Below are positions 17,233-25,533 of a stretch of 64,000 nucleotides of DNA, piece by piece. Numbering within the stretch: the first letter of the stretch is position 1; the number at the start of each line of letters is the position of its first letter. This DNA is from Paraburkholderia sp. BL25I1N1 (lineage in GTDB: Bacteria > Pseudomonadota > Gammaproteobacteria > Burkholderiales > Burkholderiaceae): the NCBI RefSeq assembly GCF_003002025.1, contig NZ_PVZB01000035.1:1-64000 (forward strand), read 5' to 3'. A program made the translations under genes and the position numbers. The notes beneath the pieces are model-generated. The model had not been told where the DNA came from. It ran no database searches and was given only the letters and a program-made list of their open reading frames with translations.

Positions 17233-18723
17233 TTATGCCTTGGCGCCTCTCACCTTACTGTTTACCCAGTCGTCCATAATCGCCGCGCCAGCCAGCGCCC
17301 CTTTCATGGCACACCATCGAAATGGTTCGGGAAGCGTCGAGGGCGACTCGTGGCGCACCGCCGCGAGCAGCGGCGGCTCGGTACCGAGAATCCGTTGGGC
17401 AATCATGTGGCCGACCATGGATTGGGCCGCCACGCCATGCCCCGAACACCCGGCGGAGTAGTAAATGTTCTGGTTCGCTCCGGTCGTGCCAACCACCGGA
17501 AGCGCATCGTTGGCGAAGCTGATATAGCCGCTCCAACACGCCCGCATCGCAACGTCTTTCAAGGTCGGGAAACGGTCGCGCATGGCGATCCTCAGCTCAC
17601 GGTACTGATCGTAGTCAGGTACATTCGGCGTCTTCGATCCGTACGGATAGTTGAGTCGCTTGGTGGTCACCAGCAGCGTGTTTTGCGCTGTCACCCGATG
17701 GCTTTCCATGACCCAATGTGCAGTCATGATGCCTTCGCGTCGCGCCCAGCCCAACGATTTCAGTTGTGCCGCGGAAAGCGGTTCGGTCTCCATGGCTGAT
17801 ACCCGCAAGGGCACCACTTTGTCCGCAAGCAGGCCGAGCTGCGGGGTATAAGCGTTCGTGGCGAGCATCAGCACTGGAGCACTTGCGCTACCGTGCGGCG
17901 TTTTCACCTGAATCAGGGGCCCTTCCGTATAGGACAGCAGCGGCGTGTTCTCGTAGAGCTTCACACCCGCCCGAAGTGCTGCGCGCCGCAAACCCATCAC
18001 GTACTTGCCCGGGTGGAGCGTGCCGCCGCGCGGTGTGTACTCACCAAACAGGAACGCCGGGGGAATGCCCCGTGCCCGCATCTGAGCCTCGTCCAGAAAC
18101 GCTGACTGGACACCAAACTCCGCGCTCGCCTGTACGCCCTCGCGTACTTTTTTTTCTTGTGACGAATCAATGCCCGCGCGAATCAACCCGGACGGGTTGT
18201 AGTCGCAGTCGATGCCGTCCTCCTTGAGCTTGCCCTCAACGAAGGGGACGGCGTCTTCGTAGTAGCGGACAATCTCCTGCGCGCGTTGTTTGCCGACATC
18301 CTTGAGGAACAGATCGTATTCAAGCGCAATAGCACCGCCCAGGTACCCGGCATTGCGCCCGCTTGCGCCAAAGCCTGCAAACTCACGCTCGAGGACAATC
18401 ACTTTCGCACCCTGCCTGGCAAGTTCCAGTGCAGCGGAAAGGCCTGCGAAGCCAGCACCCACGACGATCACATCCGCGCTGACATCGCCCTCAAGCGCGG
18501 ATTGCATGTCATCGGGCTTCTCGACCCATCCGCCCAGCGCCCGATATTTTTCAAGGTCGGCCACTTCTTTGGCGTCGTCCCGCGGCGCCGTGAGCGCACT
18601 CTGCATGGCTGCGGCGGCCGGCACGACAACGGCAGTCGCTACTGCACCTTTTACGAAAGTACGCCTCGTCAGTCCGGATTGACCGGCCTGCCCGGCCTGC
18701 CTGGTATCGAGCCCCTTGGTCAT
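17233..18723 (-). CDS. Tat-exported FAD-dependent oxidoreductase (DAO/PuuB-like)
   Basis: A 496-residue flavoprotein of the D-amino-acid oxidase superfamily. It has a twin-arginine signal LTRRTFVKGAVATAVVVPA (about residues 18-36), the Rossmann motif VIVVGAGFAGLSAALELARQG with LEREFAGFGASGRNAGYLGG, and a C-terminal FAD segment (SCGHGVAAQSMVGHMIA-like, with YYSAGCSGHGV). The family includes gamma-glutamylputrescine and sarcosine oxidases, which oxidise secondary amines. ATG 18723 is used because GGAG lies six bases upstream. A Tat-exported PuuB-like enzyme beside two Tat-exported monoamine-oxidase-type enzymes suggests sequential oxidation of an amine in the periplasm. Confidence 0.85.
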   Translation of the reverse strand: MTKGLDTRQAGQAGQSGLTRRTFVKGAVATAVVVPAAAAMQSALTAPRDDAKEVADLEKYRALGGWVEKPDDMQSALEGDVSADVIVVGAGFAGLSAALELARQGAKVIVLEREFAGFGASGRNAGYLGGAIALEYDLFLKDVGKQRAQEIVRYYEDAVPFVEGKLKEDGIDCDYNPSGLIRAGIDSSQEKKVREGVQASAEFGVQSAFLDEAQMRARGIPPAFLFGEYTPRGGTLHPGKYVMGLRRAALRAGVKLYENTPLLSYTEGPLIQVKTPHGSASAPVLMLATNAYTPQLGLLADKVVPLRVSAMETEPLSAAQLKSLGWARREGIMTAHWVMESHRVTAQNTLLVTTKRLNYPYGSKTPNVPDYDQYRELRIAMRDRFPTLKDVAMRACWSGYISFANDALPVVGTTGANQNIYYSAGCSGHGVAAQSMVGHMIAQRILGTEPPLLAAVRHESPSTLPEPFRWCAMKGALAGAAIMDDWVNSKVRGAKA

Positions 18724-18734
18724 CTCAAACTCCG

Positions 18735-19991
18735 TCAATCTTTACTCAAAATATGAACGGCAAGCGCTGCTTCTTCGATTCCCTGGAAGCCTCCCCCGTT
18801 TTCCTGAATCGCATGCCGCGCGCCGAGCACCTGGCGTGCACCGGCCTCCCCACGCAATTGCGTGACCAGTTCATAGAGTTGACCGATGCCGGTCGCGCCG
18901 ATCGGATGGCCCTTCGATTCGAGACCACCGGACGTATTGATGGGCATACGTCCGCCGATCGTGAAATCGCCTCGTTCGGCAGCGGGGCCCCCTTGACCGA
19001 GCGCGACCAACCCGAGGTTTTCGGCCTGGATGATTTCGCCCATGGCCGAGGCATCGTGGACCTCGGCTACGTCCATGTCCTCGGGGCCCAGTCCGGCCTG
19101 CTCGTATGCCTGTAGCGCCGCCAAGCGACCGATGTGTTTTTCCGGCTCTTCGATGCGCCGATGCGTGAAGCTGCGGATCACACTTGCCGCGATCCGGATG
19201 CAACGCTTGCGATCGGCACCGATGCGGCGCAGGCCCTCTTCCGTGCAGAGGATGGCCGCGGCAGCCCCGTCCGTCACCGGCGCGCACATCGGCAGTGTGA
19301 TCGGATAGGTGATCGGCGGCGCCGCGAGTACCTCGTCGATCGTGAACGGCTTGCGGAATTGCGAAAGCGGGTTGTGCACCGAGTGTCCGTGGTTCTTTGC
19401 CGAGACCGCAGCGATCTGACGCTGCGTCGTGCCGTAGGTCTTCATGTGATAGCGGCACATCGCCGCGTAGACCGACATGAAGCGGCTGTAGGGCCGGTCG
19501 GATTCCGAGCCGGGTGGCGGCTCAACGCCCTCGCCCATCCTCATCAGGTGAGCAAAGTTTTCCTCGACACGCGACACGTCCCACCCGCCCTCGAACAGCG
19601 CGAAGGATTTCGCCTTGTCCGGCACGTTCATCTTTTCCGCGCCGATGGCCAATGCCACATCGCATACGCCCGCTTTCAGGCTTTGCGCAGCCAGGTGCAC
19701 GGCGGTACTGCCGGACGCACACGCGTTCTCGACGTTGAAAACCGGAATGCCTTCGAGACCGATCTTGCTGAACACAACCTGTCCTGGAATCGACAGTTGA
19801 CCTTGCAACGGCCCATTGGTAATGCCGCCATAGTAGGCCGCACCGATCGCATCGGCGTTGCAGCCTGCGTCCTGCAGCGCACCGCGCAGCGCGTCGCCAG
19901 CGAGGTCGTCGATTGTGCGTTCGAGGTGACGGCCAAACACCGTCATGGCGATGCCGGCAATGTAGATGTTGCTCATTCGTCTATCGCTCAT
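18735..19991 (-). CDS. Thiolase-like protein (SCP-X/lipid-transfer type)
   Basis: A 418-residue thiolase-fold protein. The nucleophilic cysteine lies in ENACASGSTAVHLAAQSLKAG (about C91), and INTSGGLESKGHPIGATGIGQLYELV carries the conserved histidine region. The C-terminal ENGGGFQGIEEAAL has asparagine where degradative thiolases have the second catalytic cysteine, as in SCP-X-type thiolases and steroid side-chain aldolase or thiolase partners. It may cleave a branched or bulky beta-ketoacyl-CoA. The stop of the ligase gene and this ATG are separated by one base, so the two are translationally coupled. Confidence 0.85.
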   Translation of the reverse strand: MSDRRMSNIYIAGIAMTVFGRHLERTIDDLAGDALRGALQDAGCNADAIGAAYYGGITNGPLQGQLSIPGQVVFSKIGLEGIPVFNVENACASGSTAVHLAAQSLKAGVCDVALAIGAEKMNVPDKAKSFALFEGGWDVSRVEENFAHLMRMGEGVEPPPGSESDRPYSRFMSVYAAMCRYHMKTYGTTQRQIAAVSAKNHGHSVHNPLSQFRKPFTIDEVLAAPPITYPITLPMCAPVTDGAAAAILCTEEGLRRIGADRKRCIRIAASVIRSFTHRRIEEPEKHIGRLAALQAYEQAGLGPEDMDVAEVHDASAMGEIIQAENLGLVALGQGGPAAERGDFTIGGRMPINTSGGLESKGHPIGATGIGQLYELVTQLRGEAGARQVLGARHAIQENGGGFQGIEEAALAVHILSKD

Positions 19992-19992
19992 C

Positions 19993-21546
19993 TCAGATTT
20001 TGCGTTGCTGACCTTGCCAGTACTGCTCGCGCAAGTCTTTCTTCAACACCTTGCCGATCGTGCTGCGCGGCAGTGCGCCGACAAAGTCCACGCTCTTCGG
20101 CGCCTTGACCGAACCGAGCTTCTCCTTGCACAAGGCAACGAGTTCCTCGGCGCTTACTGTCTGGCCCACGTTGAGCTCCACGACCGCCTTCACCGCCTCG
20201 CCCCACTTGTCGTCAGGCACACCGATCACTGCGCAATCCTGCACCGCCGGATGCGCCCAGATCACCTGCTCGATCTCGCTCGGGTACACGTTGAAGCCGC
20301 CGCTGATGATCATGTCCTTCTTGCGGTCGGTGATATGCAGGTAGCCTTCGGCGTCGAGGTGGCCAATGTCGCCAGTGTGCAGCCAGCCGCCGACGATGGT
20401 CTCGGCGGTCTTGTCCGGTGCCTTGTAATAGCCCTTCATGATGAGGTCACCGCGCACGCAGATTTCGCCGGTCTCGCCTTGCGGCAGCGCCTCGCCCTGG
20501 TCGTTCATGATCTCGACGCGGATCAGCGGGTTCGGTCGGCCCACCGACGAGAGCCGTTCATCAGACGCGATCTTGCCGTCGACGAAATGCTCGGCGGGCG
20601 CCATGTTGGAGATCGATGCCGCGGCCTCGGTCTGCCCGTAGCCGCCGGCCATCACCGGGCCGAATACTTCGATCGCGCGCTTGAGCTTCTCCACCGACAT
20701 CGGTGCGGCGCCGTACAGGAAATACTTGAGCGACGAGAAGTCCTGCTGCTCGATGCCGGGGATGTCGAGCAGGCGATAGATAACCGTGGGAGGCAAAAAG
20801 AACTCGGTGACGCGATGCCTGGCAATGGCGGCGAGCAGCAGCGCGGGATCCGGCTTCGGGAGCACGATCACCGTGCCTCCGCGTGCGGTACACGGCAGCG
20901 ACATCATCCCCGCGGTATGCGTCATGGGCGCAGCGGCAAGATTCACCGGGCGCTGCGTTCCATATGGGAACGCGATCATGAATTGCGCGAAGTACGTCTG
21001 GAACGCGCGGTGCGTGTTCATGACGCCCTTCGGGGCACCCGTGGTACCGCCCGTTGCCGACAACGTGACGATATCGTCCATGTCGTACTCGACGCGCGGC
21101 ATGGTGGTCAGGTGACCGTCGCTCCAGGTGGCGAGCGACGGTGCCCACGGAAGTTCAGCGTCTACGCACACCCACAGCTTGACCTTCGGCAGGCTGGACC
21201 GCAGTTCTTCCAGAATCGGTGCACATGCCTGGGTGAAGAACAGCGCTTCACAGTCGAAAGCGTCCAGCACGTATTGGTTCTCGGCCGCCGCGTTGCGCCC
21301 GTTGACGGGGATGTACACCATGCCGGCGCGCCACATGCCGAGCGCGCAGCCCCACCCCATTACGTCGTTGTCCGCCCACACCGCTGCCTTGGCTTCCTTT
21401 TCGAACCCGGCAGCCAGCAGCCCGTTGGCGATGCGACACGAAAGCTCGCCGATTTCTTGGAACGAAAAGCTGCGTTCGCCCTGGATATAAGCGATGCCGT
21501 GGGGGTTGATGCGCCACCCGCGGTCGAAAAAATCAATGATTGCCAT
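19993..21546 (-). CDS. AMP-dependent acyl-CoA ligase
   Basis: A 517-residue ANL-superfamily enzyme. The phosphate-binding loop LSATGGTTGAPKGV lies at about residues 162-174, GGYGQTEAAA is the adenine-binding motif, and the C-terminal hinge and lysine region reads ITDRKKDMIISGGFNVYPSEIEQ, ending with KSVDFVGALPRSTIGKVLKKDLRE (catalytic lysine near the end). It activates a carboxylic acid to its CoA thioester, the entry step to the downstream dehydrogenase and thiolase steps. Start ATG 21546 (MAIIDFFDRGWRINP). Confidence 0.93.
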   Translation of the reverse strand: MAIIDFFDRGWRINPHGIAYIQGERSFSFQEIGELSCRIANGLLAAGFEKEAKAAVWADNDVMGWGCALGMWRAGMVYIPVNGRNAAAENQYVLDAFDCEALFFTQACAPILEELRSSLPKVKLWVCVDAELPWAPSLATWSDGHLTTMPRVEYDMDDIVTLSATGGTTGAPKGVMNTHRAFQTYFAQFMIAFPYGTQRPVNLAAAPMTHTAGMMSLPCTARGGTVIVLPKPDPALLLAAIARHRVTEFFLPPTVIYRLLDIPGIEQQDFSSLKYFLYGAAPMSVEKLKRAIEVFGPVMAGGYGQTEAAASISNMAPAEHFVDGKIASDERLSSVGRPNPLIRVEIMNDQGEALPQGETGEICVRGDLIMKGYYKAPDKTAETIVGGWLHTGDIGHLDAEGYLHITDRKKDMIISGGFNVYPSEIEQVIWAHPAVQDCAVIGVPDDKWGEAVKAVVELNVGQTVSAEELVALCKEKLGSVKAPKSVDFVGALPRSTIGKVLKKDLREQYWQGQQRKI

Positions 21547-21711
21547 TTTCGTATTCCTCTGGCGCCATACCGGGTCGATGACGGAACGACTCCTGCCTGC
21601 CGCATACGGGTCGAAATTGATGTTCAGTGCCGCCCCGAGACAGCATCCGGGGCGTGCTTCGTGTGTCCTGCTACGGCCTGACGCTCAAGTCAGAGCCGCA
21701 TGACGACCTGA

Positions 21712-22845
21712 TTACAGCTGCGAGATCGTGGCGCGCGCCAAGCCGCGCTGCTCAAGGAAGCCGAGCAGGTAGCGATGCCCGAACGCCTGCGAGCCGGACG
21801 CGAACCCGACCTTGGCGGTATCGCCGTCGATCAGCTTGATCGCGCCGGCGGCCTGGATAGCACCCGTGGAGATATACGGCGTGATCCCGTGCACGGTCGC
21901 GCGTACCGCAGCGAGCTGACCCCGGCCAATTGCAAAGTCAACGGTACGGTGAGACGACGTGCGCTCGCGCGGCGGCATGATCGGCGTAGTCGAATCGACG
22001 AGCTTAGCCAGCACCGCGTCCTGCTGCTCGCGCGGCAGGTGCGCGTACTCGGCATCCCACTTTTGGCCGAGCTCATGGACCATTCGCATCGCGTTGTTGT
22101 CGTAGAAGCCAACGCTCGAGATGCAACTGCGCACGCGCGAATCGTGCTGGAAGTACACCGGCAGCGAAGTGCCTCCCCACGGCAGAGCGAATACCGGTTG
22201 CAGAAAATCGGGGGAGGCGACGGAGAACGAAGCGTGCTTCTCGTGCGGCACCAGCTCCTTTTCCCACAGATAGCAGGATTCCTGGCGATAGCTTTCGAAG
22301 ATGGTGGCGGCGGAGCCCACGCTCACGCCGGCACCAGCGCCACGCAGTCCGCGCGCCAGGGTCGCTGTCTCCAGCGCATCGACACCCGGCGTCTCGAGCG
22401 CCAGCTCGGCCGCAATCTCAGCGAACGTGTACATGTACGCGTTCGACGGCGACGCCAGCAAACCGGCCTGACGGAACTGTTCGCCAAACTGATCGCGCAC
22501 CTGGCGGATGAAGTGCTGCTCGCCGGTGGTATCGAGGTAATGACACCCTGCCTTGAGTGCCGCCTCCACCGCAACCAGCCCAAAATTGAAGAACGGACCA
22601 ACGGTGTTGCACACAACCTTTGCGCCGCTGAATGCCTTCGCGAGCGAATCCACGTTGTGTTCCACCTCGAGGATTTCGTATTTGGCCGACTCGAGGCGCA
22701 CGACACGCTGCGCCATCATCTCCTTCGCCCGGCCTGCGTTGCGCGCGACCGCGGTGAACGGGATGTTCTGATCGATCAGCCAGTCCATGATCAACATGCC
22801 GGTGTAACCGCTTGCGCCATAGACGACGACGGGGTGCTTTGCCAT
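21712..22845 (-). CDS. Saccharopine dehydrogenase-like NAD(P)-binding protein
   Basis: A 377-residue protein with an N-terminal Rossmann motif VVVYGASGYTGMLIMDWLID and the saccharopine-dehydrogenase-like layout (VVCNTVGPFFNFGLVAVEAALKAGCHYLDTTGE). Members of this superfamily in bacteria include trans-acting enoyl reductases and many enzymes of unknown substrate. It is the first gene of the long run under promoter copy B, about 186 bases downstream of the predicted start of transcription. Its position suggests a reductase step in the pathway. Start ATG 22845. Confidence 0.85.
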   Translation of the reverse strand: MAKHPVVVYGASGYTGMLIMDWLIDQNIPFTAVARNAGRAKEMMAQRVVRLESAKYEILEVEHNVDSLAKAFSGAKVVCNTVGPFFNFGLVAVEAALKAGCHYLDTTGEQHFIRQVRDQFGEQFRQAGLLASPSNAYMYTFAEIAAELALETPGVDALETATLARGLRGAGAGVSVGSAATIFESYRQESCYLWEKELVPHEKHASFSVASPDFLQPVFALPWGGTSLPVYFQHDSRVRSCISSVGFYDNNAMRMVHELGQKWDAEYAHLPREQQDAVLAKLVDSTTPIMPPRERTSSHRTVDFAIGRGQLAAVRATVHGITPYISTGAIQAAGAIKLIDGDTAKVGFASGSQAFGHRYLLGFLEQRGLARATISQL

Positions 22846-23009
22846 GGTTGTCTCCTGATATCTCTGTTGTTGAACATCGGGTTAATCAAATCGATGCGGG
22901 AAGCTGCTTGCGCGTCAGTCGGTCGAAGCCGGTGCGGCATGTCTGCTCGATCTCGAGATCGAGCGATGCGTCCCATTCTGCCTTCGCCACCACATGTCGA
23001 CGTTTTGAT

Positions 23010-23094
23010 GGCCTACAAACTGCATTTAATTGGCCCAATATTAACGTTGATACGGCCTACAAGCAAGGTGATCGCAATAGGGAAAACACCGACC
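23010..23094 (-). promoter_or_regulatory. Regulon promoter copy B
   Basis: Minus strand: upstream box (23079-23094), -35 TTGCTT (23061-23066), 17-bp spacer, -10 TAATAT (23038-23043). Plus-strand half-sites GGCCTA, GGCCCA and GGCCTA start at 23010, 23032 and 23054, 22 bases apart. It would drive the 15.8-kb run from 22845 to 7044. The divergent double-TetR gene begins 250 bases to the right. Confidence 0.8.
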
Positions 23095-23302
23095 AAACCC
23101 GGCACAAACGATGTCGCATCGCGGCAATTTCGCATGGTGCGGGAGACGGGTGGCGCGGCTGCCGAAGCGTCCAGTACGTGGTTGGTGTGGGCGGAGGGGC
23201 GTGCAGGAAGTCCGGCTGTGTTCGACGGCTGTACTCAGGTAGCCACTATGGACACGCCTAGGCATGGAAAATCGGCGCGGCGTTCCCCCCTTCCATCGTA
23301 TC

Positions 23303-23312
23303 GGCCTATAAT
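23303..23312 (+). promoter_or_regulatory. Half-site overlapping the -10 of the second double-TetR gene
   Basis: GGCCTATAAT, with TATAAT (23307-23312) as likely -10 for the gene at 23347. The half-site GGCCTA is the one repeated in the four promoters, and the paralogous gene has GACCTATAAT at the same place. Points to autoregulation; the -35 is poor. Confidence 0.55.
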
Positions 23313-23346
23313 TTGGACTGTCTTTTAACGTGATGGGAGAGCCAAA

Positions 23347-24768
23347 GTGCAAAATGGCGCGGTCAAGCAAAACAACCCTGACCATTCCGAAGAAACCAGG
23401 CAGCCGTCAACGCGACGAAATCGGGAACTGCGTATCCGGGAGATCCTTGGTACTGCGCGCCAGGTATTTCAGGAGGATGGCTATGCTGGATTCGCGACAC
23501 GCCGCGTGGCGGATCGCATGGGCATCACACACGGAAATCTCCAGTACTACTTTCGAACGAAAGATGAATTGCTGAGCACGGCGCTGCGGGCATACATGAG
23601 CCAGGTCATGGCGGACTACACCGCGATCGCGAGTCGTCCGGGCACCGGTGCAGCGCAACGTTGCTCTGCGCTGATCAACCATATTTTCCAGACCATCAAC
23701 GAGACCGATCTGCCGAAGTTCATGGTGGAACTCATGGCGTTCGCCTCACGTGAAGCCTATGCCACTGAACTGCTGCACGAGGTTCAGGTGCGGTTTCGAG
23801 GGATCCTTGCGAAGTTATTGTCAGAACTCCATCCGACGCTGACCGGCGAAGAGTGCCTGGTGCGTGCGGCTGTGATCGTCGCGCAGATCGACGGCATGAC
23901 TATATTCGCCTCCCACGGCGATTACCTCGGAAAGGACTATATCGAGTTCGTTCGTGTGACGAAGCGCACCATCAAAATGGTGGTGAGCGCGCCTACAGAG
24001 ATGCTGGAAAGCGAAGCGCTCGTTCGTGCCGCGCACGGCAGTGGCGAGACCCAGGGCAGCATCTTTGGGGAAGGTGGGCGGTTCCCTCCAGAGTTGCTGG
24101 ACCTGCGGGCGCAGCACTCGGCTCAGGACGCCTTCCACTACCGACCGACGGCGCAGGGAAAGCGTAGAGAAACCAAGATCAACGAGATCATCTCTACCGC
24201 CGGCAACCTGCTAGCGGCAGAAGGCTATGCGAGCTTCTCGTTGGCGCGGGTGGCGAGAGAGCTTGGCATCCTGCCGTCCGCGCTCCAAAACTATTTCCCG
24301 ACCCACGATGACCTGCTCCGCTCAACCATTGGCGCGCTGACGCAGGCTTATCTGGACCACTACGCGGATGTCGGCAAGCCGAGTGGCAAACCGGCTCTAG
24401 AACGTCTGTGCGATATCGCCGCGTCCGTCGCTGCGGAAGCTGCAGATCCTGCGGTGTTTCGACTCTGGGCAGAGATGTTTGCACTAGCCCAGCATTCGGA
24501 CATCACGCGTGAAATCGTGGGAGGCGTCTATGCCGCCTACCGGGTAAGCTACGCTGATCTCATCCGTGAGATTGATTCGTCGGCGACCGCGCGCGAATGC
24601 CTCGCCCGCGCGACACTTATCGCAGCACTGATGGATGGTGCATCGCTTCTGAGGTTTGGCTCGCAAGCGCAAGGTGTGAACATGAACCGCGTAGTGGATC
24701 TGATGATAGCGATCACGCCTCGCATCGCACGCGGACACCTTGCCACAAGCGACACGGCATCCGATTGA
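23347..24768 (+). CDS. Double TetR regulator: two TetR modules in one polypeptide (copy 2)
   Basis: A 473-residue paralogue of the protein at 5383, colinear over its whole length. Module 1 (about residues 23-80) has VADRMGITHGNLQYYFRTKDELL; module 2 (about 272-330) has VARELGILPSALQNYFPTHDDLL. The stretch joining the two modules (about 210-265) is the least similar part between the copies. The GTG start with GGGAGA upstream matches the start used in copy 1. It is divergent from promoter copy B, so the two regulator genes bracket the 7-22.8 kb run. The recognition helices of modules 1 and 2 differ (GNLQYYF versus SALQNYF), so the modules may read different halves of a site. Confidence 0.85.
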   Translation: MQNGAVKQNNPDHSEETRQPSTRRNRELRIREILGTARQVFQEDGYAGFATRRVADRMGITHGNLQYYFRTKDELLSTALRAYMSQVMADYTAIASRPGTGAAQRCSALINHIFQTINETDLPKFMVELMAFASREAYATELLHEVQVRFRGILAKLLSELHPTLTGEECLVRAAVIVAQIDGMTIFASHGDYLGKDYIEFVRVTKRTIKMVVSAPTEMLESEALVRAAHGSGETQGSIFGEGGRFPPELLDLRAQHSAQDAFHYRPTAQGKRRETKINEIISTAGNLLAAEGYASFSLARVARELGILPSALQNYFPTHDDLLRSTIGALTQAYLDHYADVGKPSGKPALERLCDIAASVAAEAADPAVFRLWAEMFALAQHSDITREIVGGVYAAYRVSYADLIREIDSSATARECLARATLIAALMDGASLLRFGSQAQGVNMNRVVDLMIAITPRIARGHLATSDTASD

Positions 24769-24796
24769 TTGGCAGAACGCCCCATCCAGGTGGCAT

Positions 24797-24825
24797 GCCT
24801 GCGGCGCCCTCGCAGGGCACCAGGC
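24797..24825. terminator. Possible hairpin between convergent genes
   Basis: In the 84-base gap between two convergent genes, GCCCT and AGGGC pair around CGC (24806-24818), with outer arms GCCTG and CAGGC. There is no U tract on either strand, so it is only a possible bidirectional stop. Confidence 0.3.
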
Positions 24826-24852
24826 GTGAACATCTCAGGCCCTCCCGGCAAA

Positions 24853-25533
24853 TCAGCGAGCAGCGATGCCCTCCCGGACCGGCGACACTCCGGCCAGGTA
24901 GTGGGCAACTGCGGAAATGTCTTCGCTCGACAGTGTTGCAGCGATGCCGTTCATGGCGGCGGTCGGGTCCTTGCGTGCGCCCGCCTTGAACTCCGCTAGC
25001 TGCTTCGCGAGATAGTCTCGCCCCTGTCCTGCCAAACGTGCCGCCGAGTCCTTGCCCATCAGGTTCGCGCCGTGGCACGCCTGGCAACTTCGGGCTTGGA
25101 CCAACGCCAGCCCGCGCTTTTCGAGCTTTGCATCGGCCGCGACATCTTCGTTTCGGGCTGGCGTCTGCTGCGCGAAATAGGTTGCGAATGCGTCGATCTG
25201 CGCATCGGTGAGGCCCTTCGCGAGCGGCCCCATGTACGGGTTGGGCCGCTGGTCATTGGCAAACGCGTGCAATTGGGCTGCGATATAGACCTTGGGCTGG
25301 CCCGACAGCGCCGGGTACCAGGCGTTGAGCGACTGGCCCCGTGGGCCGTGACAGACGAAGCAAGTCTCCTGCGGCTGCGGCCACGGGCCGGCGTTGGCCT
25401 TGCTGGCCTCGCCGATCTGGGACATGGCCTTTTCATAGCGCATGCCATCCGTCAAATCGCGTCCGTAGAGCACGCCCGCGCCGACCGCTGCCGCAACTGC
25501 CACGATGGCGACCATGAATAAGGTCCGCTGCAT
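24853..25533 (-). CDS. Diheme cytochrome c, partner of the second amine oxidase
   Basis: A 226-residue paralogue of the cytochrome at 11360, with an N-terminal signal anchor (MQRTLFMVAIVAVAAAVGAG) and two heme motifs CFVCH (about 58-62) and CQACH (about 150-154). Candidate axial methionines lie in NPYMGPLAKGL and DPTAAMNGIAATL. It directly follows the amine oxidase gene with no gap, so coupled expression is very likely, and it should take electrons from that enzyme into the respiratory chain. Confidence 0.9.
   Translation of the reverse strand: MQRTLFMVAIVAVAAAVGAGVLYGRDLTDGMRYEKAMSQIGEASKANAGPWPQPQETCFVCHGPRGQSLNAWYPALSGQPKVYIAAQLHAFANDQRPNPYMGPLAKGLTDAQIDAFATYFAQQTPARNEDVAADAKLEKRGLALVQARSCQACHGANLMGKDSAARLAGQGRDYLAKQLAEFKAGARKDPTAAMNGIAATLSSEDISAVAHYLAGVSPVREGIAAR

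Noticed and set aside
19966..21681. Plus-strand open frame of 571 codons
   Set aside because: Antisense to the acyl-CoA ligase, which has all its motifs. Arg/His-rich shadow.
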